Below, piece after piece: positions 43,822 to 51,991 of a DNA stretch of 64,000 nucleotides (positions within the stretch are counted from its first letter, which is position 1; each line of letters begins with the position of its first letter). Under the pieces are notes generated by a model. The model did not search any database. It worked only from the letters and a program-made list of their open reading frames with translations, and was not told the origin of the DNA. The position numbers were made by a program, and so were the translations under genes. This DNA is from JAKVAV01 sp047633195 (GTDB lineage: Bacteria > Bacteroidota > Bacteroidia > Flavobacteriales_D > Cryomorphaceae): assembly GCA_047633195.1 (NCBI GenBank), contig JBLIEU010000005.1:1-64000 (forward strand). Reading direction: 5' to 3'.

Positions 43822-45656
43822 TCTTGTTCCATCCCGTAAGCCCTGCGCTTATTTCCGATAGCCTTAACCCTCTGAGCCAAGCCAATTGCATTTTTTGCTT
43901 CTTGCGCTGAGTAGTATTCAAGCAATTGCGAAAAAAGCGTGAGAGGGAGCATCAATGCCAGTCCAAAATGATCGACAATGATCAAACTCATTACGGCCAC
44001 TTTTTCCTTGACTTCGTAGTCTGCATCAATATTCCATTGGAGAACCTCCACATAAAACCAAGTTAATGGCGAAGCCAATAGGACTAAGATCAGCATGGAT
44101 AAGAGTGCAATGGATAGAAAAGTGACGAATACATGCCTTTTTGTCCCGTTCAAAAGAGCCAGCATTGAGCCAAATGCATTTGGAAGTGATAGTTTTTCCG
44201 TAGCGGAAACGATTAGCCAGAAAGTGAGAAAAGGAATAGCAATGATGCCCAAGGCTGCCACCAATAGTTGATCGCTTAAGATGCTCAATTCAAAAAGCGA
44301 TACGATGACTAAGATTTTCAAAAATAGCGACCCATTGACTTTAATGGATACGCTTGGGTATGCCTTATTAAACAGAAAGAAGCTGAATGCAGCCATAGCC
44401 GAGATTAAAACACAATTGAGAAAAAAGCTCAGCGGGAAGATCGAATAGTCGTGAAATTGATAAAGGCTGAATGGGTCAAACTCGCTTATGGCAATCAATC
44501 CGAGACCTTCCGACCCATGCAGTAAATAAAAGATGAATGCATAGATTAGAGCAAAACCCACCGCCATTCCTATAATCGAAAAGAAAGAATTGCGATACAC
44601 CATAAAGGTTGTCGTGAAGATTTCTCTTGTTTTTCGAAGTCCCAATAAATCGGGCAATTCTTGAATCTCGGGTATCAGTTCTTCTTGGTCGATTCTGCGT
44701 TTTGGTCTTCCGCGAAAGCGAAGAGAAGGATACCACCAAAAATAAACCGCAACGAAAGCAAAGCACATAAAGATGAAGCTTCCTCTCAGCAGATCGGGCA
44801 TCTCGGTGAGCCGAGTGAAAAAACCTTCAATAAATCCTGCTGTGATGAAAAACGGCACCAATCCTACCATGATTTTTATAGCCCTTCTGGCGCCAATGAT
44901 GAAAGATTGTCGTCTTGGCAGCGTGCCTGGAAACAATAGTCCTCTTCCCATGGTGAGCCCAGCTGCTCCCGCTATTACAATTGATGAAATCTCGAGTGCG
45001 CCATGCATCCAAATGGTCAGGAAGCTTTCCTGAAGCAAGTCACGCTCAATGAAAAAATACTGGAACGTTCCGACCATGATCCCATTGTAAAGCATAATCA
45101 CCAAGGTGCCAACTCCGAAAAAGGCCCCGAGAACAAACGTTCTGAAAGCGACCAAAATATTGTTGATCGTAATCCTGAAAAACATCCCGAATTCCTCGCT
45201 GGATTTGTAAACGCCCATAGGGTCGCCGTTTGCGATGTTTTCCTCCGTCATCTCAACGTATTCTGCGCCGAGAATGACTTGGGCAAAATCAGGATCATGA
45301 ATAGTTGACAGAATCCCGATGGCCATAGACACCAGAAAAAAGAGGAGTGAAATATTCAATTCTCTTTTTGCTTCGTAGAGCGCTAAGGGGAGATCATTGA
45401 TCCAAAACCAGGTAAATTTTTTCGATTTGTCCCCGCGTTGTCGATTGAGCTTGAGATAGATGATCTGGGCCAAGCCGTTGAGGTAAACTCTGATACTCCG
45501 TTTGGGATAGTGCGTTCGCGAATACGACAGATCTTCAGTAATCTGTGAGAACAAATCGCTGAATTCTTCGGGGTTGACTTGTGATTTCGTCTGTGACGCC
45601 TTCTCAAATCGTGCCCAATTCTTCTGATTTTGCTCTACAAATCTTTTCTCACGCAT
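43818..45656 (-). CDS. SpoIIM domain protein fused to a second membrane domain
   Basis: A 612-residue polytopic protein. Residues about 1-325 form a SpoIIM-like domain: a cytoplasmic N-terminus, the helix LLFFLVSMAIGILS, the conserved ITINNILVAFRTFVLGAFFG, then IWMHGALEISSIVIAGAAGL. After a charged linker (RFRGRPKRRIDQEEL, about 325-350) comes a second block with about six helices (to residue 590). The length is nearly twice that of stand-alone SpoIIM proteins, so the second block is probably a fusion of a neighbouring membrane gene. SpoIIM relatives in non-sporulating bacteria have no settled function. Confidence 0.85.
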   Translation of the reverse strand: MREKRFVEQNQKNWARFEKASQTKSQVNPEEFSDLFSQITEDLSYSRTHYPKRSIRVYLNGLAQIIYLKLNRQRGDKSKKFTWFWINDLPLALYEAKRELNISLLFFLVSMAIGILSTIHDPDFAQVILGAEYVEMTEENIANGDPMGVYKSSEEFGMFFRITINNILVAFRTFVLGAFFGVGTLVIMLYNGIMVGTFQYFFIERDLLQESFLTIWMHGALEISSIVIAGAAGLTMGRGLLFPGTLPRRQSFIIGARRAIKIMVGLVPFFITAGFIEGFFTRLTEMPDLLRGSFIFMCFAFVAVYFWWYPSLRFRGRPKRRIDQEELIPEIQELPDLLGLRKTREIFTTTFMVYRNSFFSIIGMAVGFALIYAFIFYLLHGSEGLGLIAISEFDPFSLYQFHDYSIFPLSFFLNCVLISAMAAFSFFLFNKAYPSVSIKVNGSLFLKILVIVSLFELSILSDQLLVAALGIIAIPFLTFWLIVSATEKLSLPNAFGSMLALLNGTKRHVFVTFLSIALLSMLILVLLASPLTWFYVEVLQWNIDADYEVKEKVAVMSLIIVDHFGLALMLPLTLFSQLLEYYSAQEAKNAIGLAQRVKAIGNKRRAYGMEQE

Positions 45657-45674
45657 TTATCTGGGTAAAGCACT

Positions 45675-45682
45675 CGAAGGTA
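45675..45682 (-). promoter_or_regulatory. Candidate -7 element of the SpoIIM-MoxR operon
   Basis: Minus-strand TACCTTCG, a variant of TAnnTTTG, 19 nt before the ATG at 45656. No -33 TTG is apparent. Confidence 0.35.
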
Positions 45683-45753
45683 TTTAATTTCCTCTTTTTG
45701 AAAAAAGAAAATGTCTCTGAATGCTTGAATCTTATCATTCGAATCAAATTCTC

Positions 45754-45761
45754 TAATTTCG
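45754..45761 (+). promoter_or_regulatory. Candidate -7 element of the RDD gene
   Basis: TAATTTCG ends 5 nt before the ATG at 45767, again predicting a minimal leader. The nearest upstream TTG (45725-45727) is 26 nt away, longer than usual. Confidence 0.35.
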
Positions 45762-45766
45762 ACACG

Positions 45767-46480
45767 ATGAGGAAGATCAGTATCACAACAGCTCAAAACA
45801 TTGTTATCGATTTTAGGCTTGCCACAATCGGTCACAGGTTTTTGGCTTTTGCAATTGATATGATCATCGTATCAGCGGCTTCAGCATTTTTGGCTATTTT
45901 CCTTTCTATAATTAACACCAATCTTTTGTTGATCAATGGATTGGTTGCCATGCTCTACACGTTGGTCATGGAACTGGTTTTTTCGGGACAAACTCCTGGA
46001 AAGATGGCTTTGAAAATTCGGGTTATATCCCTAGAAGGCAAAGAACCAGACCCTCTCGATTTTGTCATTCGCTGGTCTTTTCGAATTATTGATATCTGGT
46101 TTAGCCTTGGCGCACTGGCCGTTGTCATGATCAGTACATCGCCGAGAGCACAAAGATTGGGAGGCGCTCTAAGCAACACGATGGTTGTCAACCTTGGCTC
46201 TGAGTCGGGTCTCTCCCTGAGCGATATTTTACGAATCGAGGATCGATCAAAATACTCCCCTCAGTATTTTGACGTGATTCGCTTTAGCGAAGACGAAATG
46301 CTCACGGTAAAAGCAGTGCTCGATCGATATGCCAAATACCGAAATACAGCTCACTTAACTCTTTTGGAGAATACGGCCAACCAGTGCGGCCAAGTCTTGG
46401 AGTTAAATGAAATCCCTGAAAACAAGATTGAGTTTTTACGCACCCTCATCAAGGATTACATCGTTATCACACGCAGCTGA
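45767..46480 (+). CDS. RDD family membrane protein
   Basis: A 237-residue protein with the RDD domain (about residues 12-145). The domain has IDFRLATIGHRFLAFAIDM, the GQTPGKMALKIRVIS motif near 80, and helices around 25-70 and 105-125. A soluble C-terminal region of about 90 residues follows. The open frame upstream of ATG 45767 is antisense to the SpoIIM gene and is not included. RDD genes often pair with SpoIIM, from which this gene diverges. Its stop overlaps the recX start by 1 nt. Confidence 0.88.
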   Translation: MRKISITTAQNIVIDFRLATIGHRFLAFAIDMIIVSAASAFLAIFLSIINTNLLLINGLVAMLYTLVMELVFSGQTPGKMALKIRVISLEGKEPDPLDFVIRWSFRIIDIWFSLGALAVVMISTSPRAQRLGGALSNTMVVNLGSESGLSLSDILRIEDRSKYSPQYFDVIRFSEDEMLTVKAVLDRYAKYRNTAHLTLLENTANQCGQVLELNEIPENKIEFLRTLIKDYIVITRS

Positions 46481-46950
46481 TGATCATTAGAAAATATCCA
46501 CCGCAAGAAACCCGCGACCGCATGAAGGTCTGGTGCGACCTCCAGGAAAGAGCACATTCAGAGGCGAGAAGGAAGCTCTTTAGCTGGGGTGTGTATGGAG
46601 AAGAAGCGGAAAAAATTCTTGCAGAACTGATCAGTAGCAACTACCTCAATGAAGAACGCTTTGCTCGTGCTTTTGCTAGGGGAAAGTCACGGATTAAAGC
46701 TTGGGGTTGGAAAAAAATCGAAATGACCTTAAAGGCAAAAGGAGTTTCGGCCTATAGCCTTAAAGCCGCTCTAGAAGAGATCGATCAAGAAGAGTACTAT
46801 GCTGGATTGATTCATCTTGCTACAAAAAAGGAACCCTTAATATCAGAATCAAATCCTTTTCAGCGAAAGCAGAAACTCTTGCGCTTTTTGGTGGGAAAAG
46901 GCTATTCCTACGATGAGTCAAAGAAAGCAGTGGAAGAAGTTCTGAATTAG
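46480..46950 (+). CDS. recX: Regulatory protein RecX
   Basis: RecA-filament modulator of 156 residues composed of three-helix repeats. The diagnostic core is LAELISSNYLNEERFARAFARG near residue 50, followed by KAWGWKKIEMTLKAKGVS. A second repeat ends with FLVGKGYSYDESKKAVEEVL. The start ATG overlaps the RDD stop (TGATG). recA is not in the window. Confidence 0.92.
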   Translation: MIIRKYPPQETRDRMKVWCDLQERAHSEARRKLFSWGVYGEEAEKILAELISSNYLNEERFARAFARGKSRIKAWGWKKIEMTLKAKGVSAYSLKAALEEIDQEEYYAGLIHLATKKEPLISESNPFQRKQKLLRFLVGKGYSYDESKKAVEEVLN

Positions 46951-46953
46951 TCC

Positions 46954-46981
46954 TTGGGACTTATCATTTCTGTTATTTTTG
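46954..46981 (+). promoter_or_regulatory. prfB promoter, 4 nt from the start codon
   Basis: TTG (46954-46956), 17-nt spacer and TATTTTTG (46974-46981), then only GCGGT-type sequence before the ATG at 46986. The predicted transcript would be leaderless or start inside a few bases of the AUG. Confidence 0.55.
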
Positions 46982-46985
46982 CGGT

Positions 46986-48075
46986 ATGATCACAATAGAC
47001 AGTATAGCGCAGCTTGCTGGGCGTCTGGAGGCGCTAAGGGGGTATCTTTGACATACCTGGCAAGCTAACAGAAATAGAAGAAGAGGAAAAGCACACTTTG
47101 GATCCCGACTTTTGGGGCAATTCAAAAAAGGCGGAGCAGATTCTCAAAAAAATTCGAAATAAGAAAGTCTGGACTGACGCTTACGCCGATGTGGAAACCA
47201 AGATAGAAGATCTTCGGGTGCTCTATGATTTCTTCAAAGAGGGCGAGGCTGAAGCCACTGACGTGACCGAGCAATACGAAGCTACTATGGTTGCTATGGA
47301 TGAGCTCGAGTTTAAGAATATGCTCTCTGCCGAGGAGGATGGTATGGACGCCGTTATGCAAATAACCGCTGGTGCAGGAGGTACAGAAAGTTGCGACTGG
47401 GCTGCGATGCTCATGCGCATGTACATCATGTGGGGCGATAAAGGTGGTATGAAGATCAAGGAACTTGCCATCCAAGACGGAGATGTTGCTGGGATAAAAT
47501 CGGTCACCTTAGAATTTGCAGGAGAGTTTGCCTTTGGTTACTTGAAAGGAGAGAATGGGGTGCATCGATTGGTGCGCATTAGCCCCTTTGATTCCAATGC
47601 CAAGCGGCACACTTCTTTCGTATCGGTATATGTTTATCCTTTGGTAGACGACACCATCGAAATCCATGTGAACCCAGCAGATATTACATGGGATACCTTC
47701 CGTTCGGGAGGTGCGGGAGGCCAAAACGTGAACAAGGTGGAGACGGGAGTGCGACTTCGTCACAAGCCTACGGGTATCATAATCGACAATACTGAAACAC
47801 GTTCTCAGCTTGGAAACAAGGAGAAAGCCATGCAGCTTTTGAAGTCTCAGCTCTATGAGATGGAGATTGCGAAGAAATTGGAGGCGAGACAAGAAATTGA
47901 AGCCAGTAAGATGAAGATTGAGTGGGGTTCGCAGATCAGAAATTACGTGATGCAGCCTTATCAACTCGTGAAAGATGTACGGACAGGACACGAAACATCA
48001 AACGTTGATGACGTCTTGAACGGCGATATTGACGGGTTTTTGAAGGCCTACCTCATGGAGCACGGAAACGCATAA
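46986..48075 (+). CDS. prfB: Peptide chain release factor 2, programmed +1 frameshift
   Basis: RF2 recognises UGA and UAA stops. The gene is read as 46986-47048 joined to 47050-48075. Twenty-one codons (MITIDSIAQLAGRLEALRGY then L) end at the in-frame TGA 47049-47051. The site AGG GGG TAT CTT TGA C has the classical slippery CTT plus TGA and an upstream AGGGGG, so ribosomes shift +1 to read GAC (Asp) and continue. The SPF specificity motif (ISPFDSNAKRHTSF) and the GGQ motif (GGAGGQNVNKVETG) are present. Low RF2 raises frameshifting and thus RF2 synthesis. Confidence 0.97.
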
Positions 48076-48138
48076 TTATGGGTGTCTGTAGAATCCATCA
48101 TCATGCCTGCGGCTTGATCGCAGATCGGCGTTGCACTT

Positions 48139-48187
48139 GTTTTAAAAACAGTTATTCGCCTGAGGCGGACTCCTTAGTTTTTAAAAC
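48139..48187 (+). repeat. Inverted repeat downstream of prfB
   Basis: GTTTTAAAAAC (48139-48149) and GTTTTTAAAAC (48177-48187) are exact inverted repeats. Between them lies a small hairpin, CGCC-TGA-GGCG (48157-48167). There is no T-run, so it is not a standard terminator. It sits within the 201-nt gap between prfB and the ArsC-like gene, just upstream of repeat copy A. Confidence 0.6.
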
Positions 48188-48208
48188 TGCATGCGCCCCT
48201 GCCTTCGA

Positions 48209-48255
48209 CTTGGTTTGGCAATTTGCTAATGAATCCTGTAGTTCATCCATTCGAC
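48209..48255 (+). repeat. Dispersed intergenic repeat, copy A
   Basis: A 47-nt segment identical at 35 of 47 positions, without gaps, to the minus strand of 51268-51314. The core TTGCTAATGAA (48223-48233) is identical. Weaker similarity extends upstream to about 48192. It lies downstream of prfB and ends 21 nt before the ArsC-like ATG. Confidence 0.65.
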
Positions 48256-48276
48256 ATTATTGACAAACTTCTTATT

Positions 48277-48630
48277 ATGGCTGAGAAATATACCATCTAC
48301 CACAATCCCAGATGCCGAAAGAGTCGAGAGGCTCTCAACTTTCTAATCGAAGAAAAGGTAGATCTCGAGGTAATAAAATACCTGGATGACCCCATTCAGT
48401 CCAAAGACTTTAAATTGCTTTTGGCAAGGCTCGATTTGAAAGTGAGCGACATTATCAGAAAGGAAGAGCAGCTGTTTAAGCAGAAGTACAAAGGCTTCGA
48501 CTTTACCGACGAAGAATGGTTCATTGTTTTGGAAGAAAACCCAAAACTGCTACAGCGACCTATAGTTGTAAAAGGCAGCAAGGCCGTGATTGGTCGACCG
48601 CTGGAAAATGTAAAAAACCTATTGAACTAG
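48277..48630 (+). CDS. ArsC/Spx-family glutaredoxin-like protein
   Basis: Thioredoxin-fold protein of 117 residues in the ArsC family. The N-terminal YHNPRCRKSREAL places the redox Cys at residue 12, and the cis-Pro region is LLQRPIVVKGSKAVIGRP near 92. The conserved Arg residues of arsenate reductases are present around 60, 94 and 107. There is no arsenic operon nearby, so arsenate reduction in vivo is uncertain. The open frame extends upstream of ATG 48277 through repeat copy A, which I exclude. It ends 3 nt before fumC. Confidence 0.87.
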   Translation: MAEKYTIYHNPRCRKSREALNFLIEEKVDLEVIKYLDDPIQSKDFKLLLARLDLKVSDIIRKEEQLFKQKYKGFDFTDEEWFIVLEENPKLLQRPIVVKGSKAVIGRPLENVKNLLN

Positions 48631-48633
48631 ATT

Positions 48634-50028
48634 ATGGAGTATCGAATAGAAAAAGACACGATGGGCGAGGTAAAAGTACCTGCCGACAAATACTGGGGAG
48701 CACAAACTGAGCGCTCTCGGAATAACTTTAAAATTGGCCCCGAGGCGAGTATGCCTTTGGAAGTGATTTATGGGTTTGCTTATTTGAAAAAAGCTGCTGC
48801 AATCACAAATTTCAAAGCGGGTGTTTTGGCCGAAGAGAAAATGAAACTCATTGGCGCTGTATGCGATGAGATTTTGGAAGGAAAGCACGACGAGCAATTT
48901 CCGCTGGTTATATGGCAAACGGGATCGGGAACCCAGAGCAATATGAATTGCAATGAAGTGATTGCCAATCGCGCGCAAGTATTGAGCGGCGGGCACCTCG
49001 GAGAGGGCGAACGAAAAATTCACCCGAACGATGATGTCAACAAGTCTCAATCGAGCAACGATACCTACCCGACGGGAATGCACATCGCATCCTACAAGGT
49101 CATTGTCGAGAAGACTATTCCAGGAGTGGAGAAGCTGAGAGATGTCATCAAATCGAAGTCTGATGAGTTTATGAACGTGGTGAAAATAGGTCGGACACAC
49201 CTGATGGATGCTACGCCCTTGACTTTAGGTCAAGAGTTTAGCGGATACGTTTCTCAACTCAACCACGGCCTTCGTGCATTGAAAAACACGTTGGCCCACC
49301 TTAGCGAATTGGCCCTTGGTGGAACGGCCGTTGGAACGGGAATCAATACGCCTAACGGCTACGCAGAAAATGTAGCGAAGGAGATTGCCGACTTAACGGG
49401 ATTGCCATTTATAACTGCTGAAAACAAGTTTGAGGCTCTAGCTGCTCACGATGCGATGGTGGAGACTCATGGTGCTTTGAAGCAATTGGCAATTTCTTTG
49501 AATAAGATTGCCAATGATATTCGAATGCTGGCTTCAGGCCCTCGAAGCGGGATTGGTGAAATAATTATCCCAGCCAATGAGCCGGGTTCATCCATAATGC
49601 CAGGTAAGGTCAATCCTACGCAATGTGAAGCGTTGACTATGGTTTGCGCCCAAGTATTTGGAAATGATGCCGCGATAGGATTCGGTGGTGCGCAAGGGCA
49701 TTACGAGCTCAATGTATTTAAACCCGTAATGGCTTCGAATTTGATTCAATCAGCCAATCTCATTGCCGATGCTTGCGTCTCTTTCACTGATAATTGTGCC
49801 GTGGGAATAGAACCAAACTACGAAGTGATCAAACGTCACTTGAACAATTCCCTCATGCTAGTTACCGCTTTGAATACCCATATCGGCTATGACAAATCGG
49901 CTAAGATTGCAAAGGAAGCCCACAAAAACGGCACGACATTAAAAGAAGAAGCCGTGAAGTTGGAATACCTCACGGCCGAAGAATTTGACGAGTGGGTTGA
50001 TCCACTCAAAATGACGGGATTGTCTTAA
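48634..50028 (+). CDS. fumC: Class II fumarate hydratase
   Basis: TCA-cycle enzyme interconverting fumarate and malate, 464 residues. The N-terminus MEYRIEKDTMGEVKVPADKY is typical. It has the TGSGTQSNMNCNEV segment near 100 and the superfamily signature GSSIMPGKVNPTQCEA near 318, which contains the catalytic Ser. It starts 3 nt after the ArsC-like gene and ends 4 nt from the convergent manC. Confidence 0.97.
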   Translation: MEYRIEKDTMGEVKVPADKYWGAQTERSRNNFKIGPEASMPLEVIYGFAYLKKAAAITNFKAGVLAEEKMKLIGAVCDEILEGKHDEQFPLVIWQTGSGTQSNMNCNEVIANRAQVLSGGHLGEGERKIHPNDDVNKSQSSNDTYPTGMHIASYKVIVEKTIPGVEKLRDVIKSKSDEFMNVVKIGRTHLMDATPLTLGQEFSGYVSQLNHGLRALKNTLAHLSELALGGTAVGTGINTPNGYAENVAKEIADLTGLPFITAENKFEALAAHDAMVETHGALKQLAISLNKIANDIRMLASGPRSGIGEIIIPANEPGSSIMPGKVNPTQCEALTMVCAQVFGNDAAIGFGGAQGHYELNVFKPVMASNLIQSANLIADACVSFTDNCAVGIEPNYEVIKRHLNNSLMLVTALNTHIGYDKSAKIAKEAHKNGTTLKEEAVKLEYLTAEEFDEWVDPLKMTGLS

Positions 50029-50032
50029 TGTC

Positions 50033-51124
50033 CTAAGCGAAGTCCGCGTTCTTTCCTGTTTTCAAATCAGTTACTATTTGCTTGATGCGCTGCTCCTCTT
50101 CCTTCGGGCAGAGGAGCAGTACGTCATCAGTATCTACCAAAATGAAGTTTTCAAGGCCGTGAATGACGACTAACTTGTTTTCAGGAACGTTGATCATATT
50201 GTCGCTGCTGTTGTAGACCACCACGTTCTTTCCAATGATGGCGTTGTGGTTTTTGTCTTTCTTTACGTGCGTAAAAAGAGAACCCCACGTTCCCAAGTCA
50301 CTCCATCCAAAGTCGCTCAACACGACGTTTACGTTTTTGGCTTTCTCCATGATTCCGTAATCAAGAGATACGCTTTCGCAAACTGAATATATTTCAGCAA
50401 TTTTTTCTTGTTCTTTATCTGAGTTTAACTCGGCGGCACCTTCTTCGAAAAGCTCAGTAACTTCGGGCAAGTGCTGCTTGAAAGCTTCTGTGATACTATC
50501 CAATGTCCAGATAAAGATTCCTGAGTTCCAGTAAAAATCTCCGCTTTTAATAAACTCACGCGCCAAATCTAGATCGGGCTTCTCGGTAAAGGTTTTCACC
50601 TTTTTCACTTGATCATTAACGGCATCTTTGGCATCGGTAAACTGAATGTAGCCATAGCCAGTATCAGGTCGCGACGGTTTGATGCCAAGTGTCACTAAGT
50701 TCCCAGTAGTTTGTGCTTGATCCAGAGCAGTTTCTATCGTGGCGAAAAAGGCTTGTTCCTTCAAGATTAGGTGGTCGGATGGAGCCACAATCATTCTTGC
50801 GTTTGGATTCTTCGAGCGAATCTTTTCATTGGCATAAGCCACGCAGGGAGCGGTATTTCTGCGAGATGGCTCGCAAAGAATTTGATCATAATCAATGCCA
50901 TCAAGCTGCTCTTTTACCAATTCTCGGTACTGCTCGTTGGTTACGATGTAGATGTTCTCCTTTGGGCAAATGTGAAGAAAGCGCTCAAAAGTTTGCTGAA
51001 TGAGGGTGCTACCTGTTCCTAAAATATCATGAAACTGCTTGGGGTAGGAAGTGCGGCTCATTGGCCAAAATCGGCTACCGATTCCTCCTGCCATTATGAC
51101 GCAGTAATTGTCTTTGTTTACCAT
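50033..51124 (-). CDS. manC: Mannose-1-phosphate guanylyltransferase
   Basis: Makes GDP-mannose from mannose-1-phosphate and GTP for surface polysaccharide precursors. The nucleotide-binding motif is IMAGGIGSRFWPMSR near residue 10, with the FPKQF-like YPKQFHDILG behind it. The pyrophosphorylase motif region YWNSGIFIWT lies near 195 and FGWSDLGTWGSL near 275. At 363 residues it has only the guanylyltransferase domain, with no fused phosphomannose isomerase. Confidence 0.93.
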   Translation of the reverse strand: MVNKDNYCVIMAGGIGSRFWPMSRTSYPKQFHDILGTGSTLIQQTFERFLHICPKENIYIVTNEQYRELVKEQLDGIDYDQILCEPSRRNTAPCVAYANEKIRSKNPNARMIVAPSDHLILKEQAFFATIETALDQAQTTGNLVTLGIKPSRPDTGYGYIQFTDAKDAVNDQVKKVKTFTEKPDLDLAREFIKSGDFYWNSGIFIWTLDSITEAFKQHLPEVTELFEEGAAELNSDKEQEKIAEIYSVCESVSLDYGIMEKAKNVNVVLSDFGWSDLGTWGSLFTHVKKDKNHNAIIGKNVVVYNSSDNMINVPENKLVVIHGLENFILVDTDDVLLLCPKEEEQRIKQIVTDLKTGKNADFA

Positions 51125-51267
51125 AGATTGTTCGTTCTAAGTTATTGAAGTAAACTCTTTCCGCGCTAATAGTATTGATGCGAGGCTTAAATTTAGCAGT
51201 CGCGAAAGTAAGCCATAATTTGAAAAGATGTAGATATCCCGTGTTACTAAATAGAGTCTGTCATATA

Positions 51268-51314
51268 GTCGAGGGTCTGAGCTAGAGAGTTCATTAGCAA
51301 GTTTCCAGACCAAG
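51268..51314 (-). repeat. Dispersed intergenic repeat, copy B
   Basis: The minus strand matches copy A (48209-48255) at 35 of 47 positions, including TTGCTAATGAA (51290-51300). It lies about 50 nt downstream of the sprT-like stop in the sprT sense orientation, inside the 236-nt gap to manC. The rest of that gap shows no gene, terminator or other structure. Confidence 0.65.
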
Positions 51315-51360
51315 AAAAAGGAGTGATAGCGCACGTTATAGTCAACTTTATAGCCAGGCC

Positions 51361-51987
51361 TTAAAGGGTAGCCAAGGGATTTACCTTGGCCCTGGATGAG
51401 ATGAGGTATTGCTTGCCATCCGTCACGCGGCGACAAAGTATTCGTGTTCGCCTGAGGAGAGTGTATTGGTAAATATCACCTCTGAATTCGAATTGGTCAT
51501 TTGGCGAAAGTGTCCCCAAGAATTCACCTTCTTCCGAATCGTATTCGGCGAGTGCGCGGCTCAAAATGGGGCAAGAGCAGCTCGATGCCTTGGGGCGTGA
51601 GATGTGGAGATGAAGTGATTTTGTGAGGTCTGGAGGAAAAATTTGTTGGTCCACAAAGAGCTTCAGCATTTTGGTGTAGATTCCTTTCCATTCCTGGCCA
51701 TGAGGAGCTGCTTTTCGGCCATGTTTCAAGTAGCATCCTAAGTGCGCGAACTCATGAATGGTGGTGATCAGAAACGAGTAGGGGTGAAGATCTGCGTTCA
51801 CCGAAATTCGTGGCGCTTTCCCGTTGAGGCCAGGCCTGAAATCTCCAAGCTTGGTTTGTCTCGGTTTTGAAATGACGAACACCACGTTAAGCTCAACGAT
51901 CCAGTTCGCGATTACCGCAGCAGTCCCTTTCGGTACTTTTGGCGAAAGTTTTTTTTCAAAGTGAAGAATTGCCTCATTGGACGCCAT
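51361..51987 (-). CDS. SprT-like zinc metalloprotease family protein
   Basis: A 208-residue protein with the zincin motif HEFAH (in TTIHEFAHLGCYLKHGRK, about residue 78). The downstream PHGQEWKGIYTKML segment is typical of SprT-like domains. The C-terminal part has CSCP and an isolated RILCRR, in place of the full zinc ribbon. Eukaryotic relatives cleave DNA-protein crosslinks, but bacterial roles are unknown. It follows the 48-residue lipoprotein gene by 4 nt. Confidence 0.85.
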   Translation of the reverse strand: MASNEAILHFEKKLSPKVPKGTAAVIANWIVELNVVFVISKPRQTKLGDFRPGLNGKAPRISVNADLHPYSFLITTIHEFAHLGCYLKHGRKAAPHGQEWKGIYTKMLKLFVDQQIFPPDLTKSLHLHISRPKASSCSCPILSRALAEYDSEEGEFLGTLSPNDQFEFRGDIYQYTLLRRTRILCRRVTDGKQYLISSRAKVNPLATL

Positions 51988-51991
51988 ATTC

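Noticed and set aside
45581..45766. Longer start for the RDD gene
   Set aside because: The extension overlaps the SpoIIM gene antisense, and the RDD core begins at MRKISITTAQN (45767).
48078..48263. 62-codon plus-strand frame between prfB and the ArsC-like gene
   Set aside because: It is made of the inverted repeat and repeat copy A; there is no independent protein evidence.
51137..51436. 99-codon minus-strand frame in the sprT-manC gap
   Set aside because: It begins inside sprT out of frame and runs through repeat copy B.
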